From JAICJC01 sp963709425 (lineage in GTDB: Bacteria; Actinomycetota; Thermoleophilia; Gaiellales; JAICJC01): DNA of 64,000 nucleotides. The stretch is from positions 620,001 through 684,000 of the forward strand of contig CAVPWG010000001.1 in NCBI GenBank assembly GCA_963709425.1, in the 5' to 3' direction. Each line of letters starts with the position of its first letter. Position 1 is the stretch's first letter. A program made the translations under genes and the position numbers. Positions 62,802-64,000 of the stretch are shown in pieces. Below the pieces are notes generated by a model. It was given only the letters and a program-made list of their open reading frames with translations, was not told the DNA's origin and ran no database searches.

Positions 62802-64000
62802 CTAGAAGACCGGCGTCTCGCGGTACACGCCCCACACCTCGCGCAGGGCGTCGCAGATCTCGCCCTCCGACGCGTAGGCCCGCGCGCACGAGACGAGGTG
62901 CGGCATCACGTTCTGGTCGGTGGCCGCCGCCGAGCGCAGCGCCGCGAGCGCGGCCTCGACCGCCGCTCCCTCGCGGCGACCGCGGACCCCGCTCAGCCGC
63001 TCGCGCTGGCGGCGCTCGACGTCGGGCGAGATCCGCAGGATCTCGACCTGGTCGTCATCGTCGTTCAGGAACGAGTTGACGCCGACGATCAGGCGGCGGC
63101 CCTCCTCGACCTCGCGCTGGAACCGGTACGAGGACTCGGCGATCTCGCGCTGGAAGAAGTTCTCGTTCAGGGCCGCGACGACGCCGCCGAGCCGGTCGAT
63201 CCGCTCGAAGTAGTCGTACGCCTCGCGCTCGAGCCGGGACGTCAGCGACTCGACGAGCCACGACCCGCCGAGCGGATCGGCCGAATGGACGACCCCGGTC
63301 TCGTTCGCGATCACCTGCTGGGTGCGAAGCGCGAGCCGGGCCGCGCCCTCGGTCGGGAGCGCGAGCGCCTCGTCGTAGGAGTTCGTGTGCAGCGACTGCG
63401 TGCCGCCGAGCACCGCCGCCAGCGCCTCGAGGGCGGTGCGCACGATGTTGACCTCGGGCTGCTGGGCGGTCAGCGAGACGCCGGCCGTCTGGGTGTGAAA
63501 CCGCATGAGCAGGGAGCGCTCGCCGGTCGCCCCGTAGCGCTCGCGCAGCTCCCGGGCCCAGATCCGGCGGGCGGCGCGGTACTTCGCGATCTCCTCGAAG
63601 AAGTCGATGTGGGCGTTGAAGAAGAACGAGAGGCGCGGCGCGAAGTCGTCGACGTCCATCCCCCGTTCCCGGCACGCCTCCACGTACGCGAAGCCGTCCG
63701 CGAGCGTAAACGCCAGCTCCTGCGCCGCGGTCGCTCCGGCCTCGCGGATGTGGTAGCCCGAGATCGAGATGGGATGCCAGCGGGGCATGGTCTCGGTGCA
63801 CCACTCGATCATGTCGACCATGAGCCGCATCGACGGCTCCGGCGGGAAGATCCACTCCTTCTGGGCGATGTACTCCTTGAGGATGTCAGCCTGGATGGTG
63901 CCGCCGAGCATCTCGGGCGGGATGCCCTGCTTCTCGGCGACGACCACGTACTGCGCGAGCACCACCGCGGCGGGCGCGTTCACGGTCATCGATGTGGTCA
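62802..64000 (-). CDS. Methylmalonyl-CoA-type mutase, catalytic (large) subunit; 5' part beyond the right edge
   Basis: The frame is open to base 64,000, so the N-terminus is missing; about 399 residues are visible. The TTSMTVNAPAAVVLAQYVVV segment, GGTIQADILKEYIAQKEWIFPP, WHPISISGYHIREAGA, LLMRFHTQTAGVSLTAQQP and QSLHTNSYDEALALPTE are the TIM-barrel blocks of acyl-CoA mutases. The stop at 62802 comes before any B12 domain, so this is the two-subunit form; the partner is encoded at 62013-62411. Methylmalonyl-CoA (propionate metabolism) is the default substrate; isobutyryl-CoA cannot be excluded. Confidence 0.93.
   Translation of the reverse strand, partial: TTSMTVNAPAAVVLAQYVVVAEKQGIPPEMLGGTIQADILKEYIAQKEWIFPPEPSMRLMVDMIEWCTETMPRWHPISISGYHIREAGATAAQELAFTLADGFAYVEACRERGMDVDDFAPRLSFFFNAHIDFFEEIAKYRAARRIWARELRERYGATGERSLLMRFHTQTAGVSLTAQQPEVNIVRTALEALAAVLGGTQSLHTNSYDEALALPTEGAARLALRTQQVIANETGVVHSADPLGGSWLVESLTSRLEREAYDYFERIDRLGGVVAALNENFFQREIAESSYRFQREVEEGRRLIVGVNSFLNDDDDQVEILRISPDVERRQRERLSGVRGRREGAAVEAALAALRSAAATDQNVMPHLVSCARAYASEGEICDALREVWGVYRETPVF

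Overview
The window is a GC-rich chromosomal segment with very tight gene packing and long same-strand runs, mostly minus strand. I read it as an actinobacterium, probably a deep-branching soil lineage of the Thermoleophilia type. The reasons are the ftsE-ftsX-prfB-secA neighbourhood, a MecA_N-type penicillin-binding protein, the ETF/ETF-QO pair, a two-subunit B12 mutase and the base composition. The lineage is an inference. No rRNA, tRNA or CRISPR array was seen.

Layout. 1-2.3 kb: a partial MFS transporter and a divergent secreted Vps62-like protein. 2.3-13.2 kb (minus): HAD phosphatase, PBP, RNase R-like exonuclease, CtpA-type S41 protease, FtsX, FtsE, prfB with a programmed +1 frameshift site, and secA. 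13.2-14.9 kb: a small zinc-ribbon protein and a secreted phosphoesterase on the plus strand. 14.9-20.9 kb (minus): hpf, comF, a UAP1-type sugar nucleotidyltransferase, mtnA, ahcY and a DUF2157 membrane protein, apparently read from one leaderless promoter with a palindrome in its spacer. 20.9-27.5 kb (minus): envelope polysaccharide genes, namely a phosphosugar isomerase, an NDP-sugar pyrophosphorylase, UDP-glucose dehydrogenase carrying a large intein exactly before its catalytic cysteine, and an LCP ligase. 27.6-43.2 kb (minus): an F1Fo ATP synthase operon (atpZ/I-like, B, E, F, H, A, G ... D, C) split between atpG and atpD by about 8 kb holding a complete dipeptide/oligopeptide ABC transporter and three small genes. 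43.2-45.2 kb: a WecA/TagO-like transferase and a REP-associated transposase between perfect 18-bp inverted palindromes. 45.2-51.2 kb (minus): upp, glyA, tsaC, prmC, prfA, an NTF2-like protein, DUF1385, rpmE. 51.2-64 kb: threonine aldolase, ETF-QO, DUF4242, a LuxR-type ATPase regulator divergent from a BBE-type flavin oxidase, etfBA with a Usp-like protein, enoyl-CoA hydratase, and the B12-binding and catalytic subunits of an acyl-CoA mutase with a cupin gene between them.

How the genes work together. The etfBA, ETF-QO, hydratase and mutase genes form a fatty/branched-acid oxidation set. The 20.9-27.5 kb genes plus wecA supply cell-wall glycopolymers. ahcY and mtnA recycle SAM by-products. prfA, prfB, prmC, tsaC, rpmE and hpf serve translation.

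Quality note. From about 27,037 to 37,633, nearly every gene is broken by single-base indels (about 15 in 10.6 kb), while the other 53 kb shows essentially none. The broken genes include the essential atpD and atpC, so I treat these as probable sequence errors and annotate the genes across the breaks. The same stretch contains most of the ATP synthase operon split, so both need independent confirmation.
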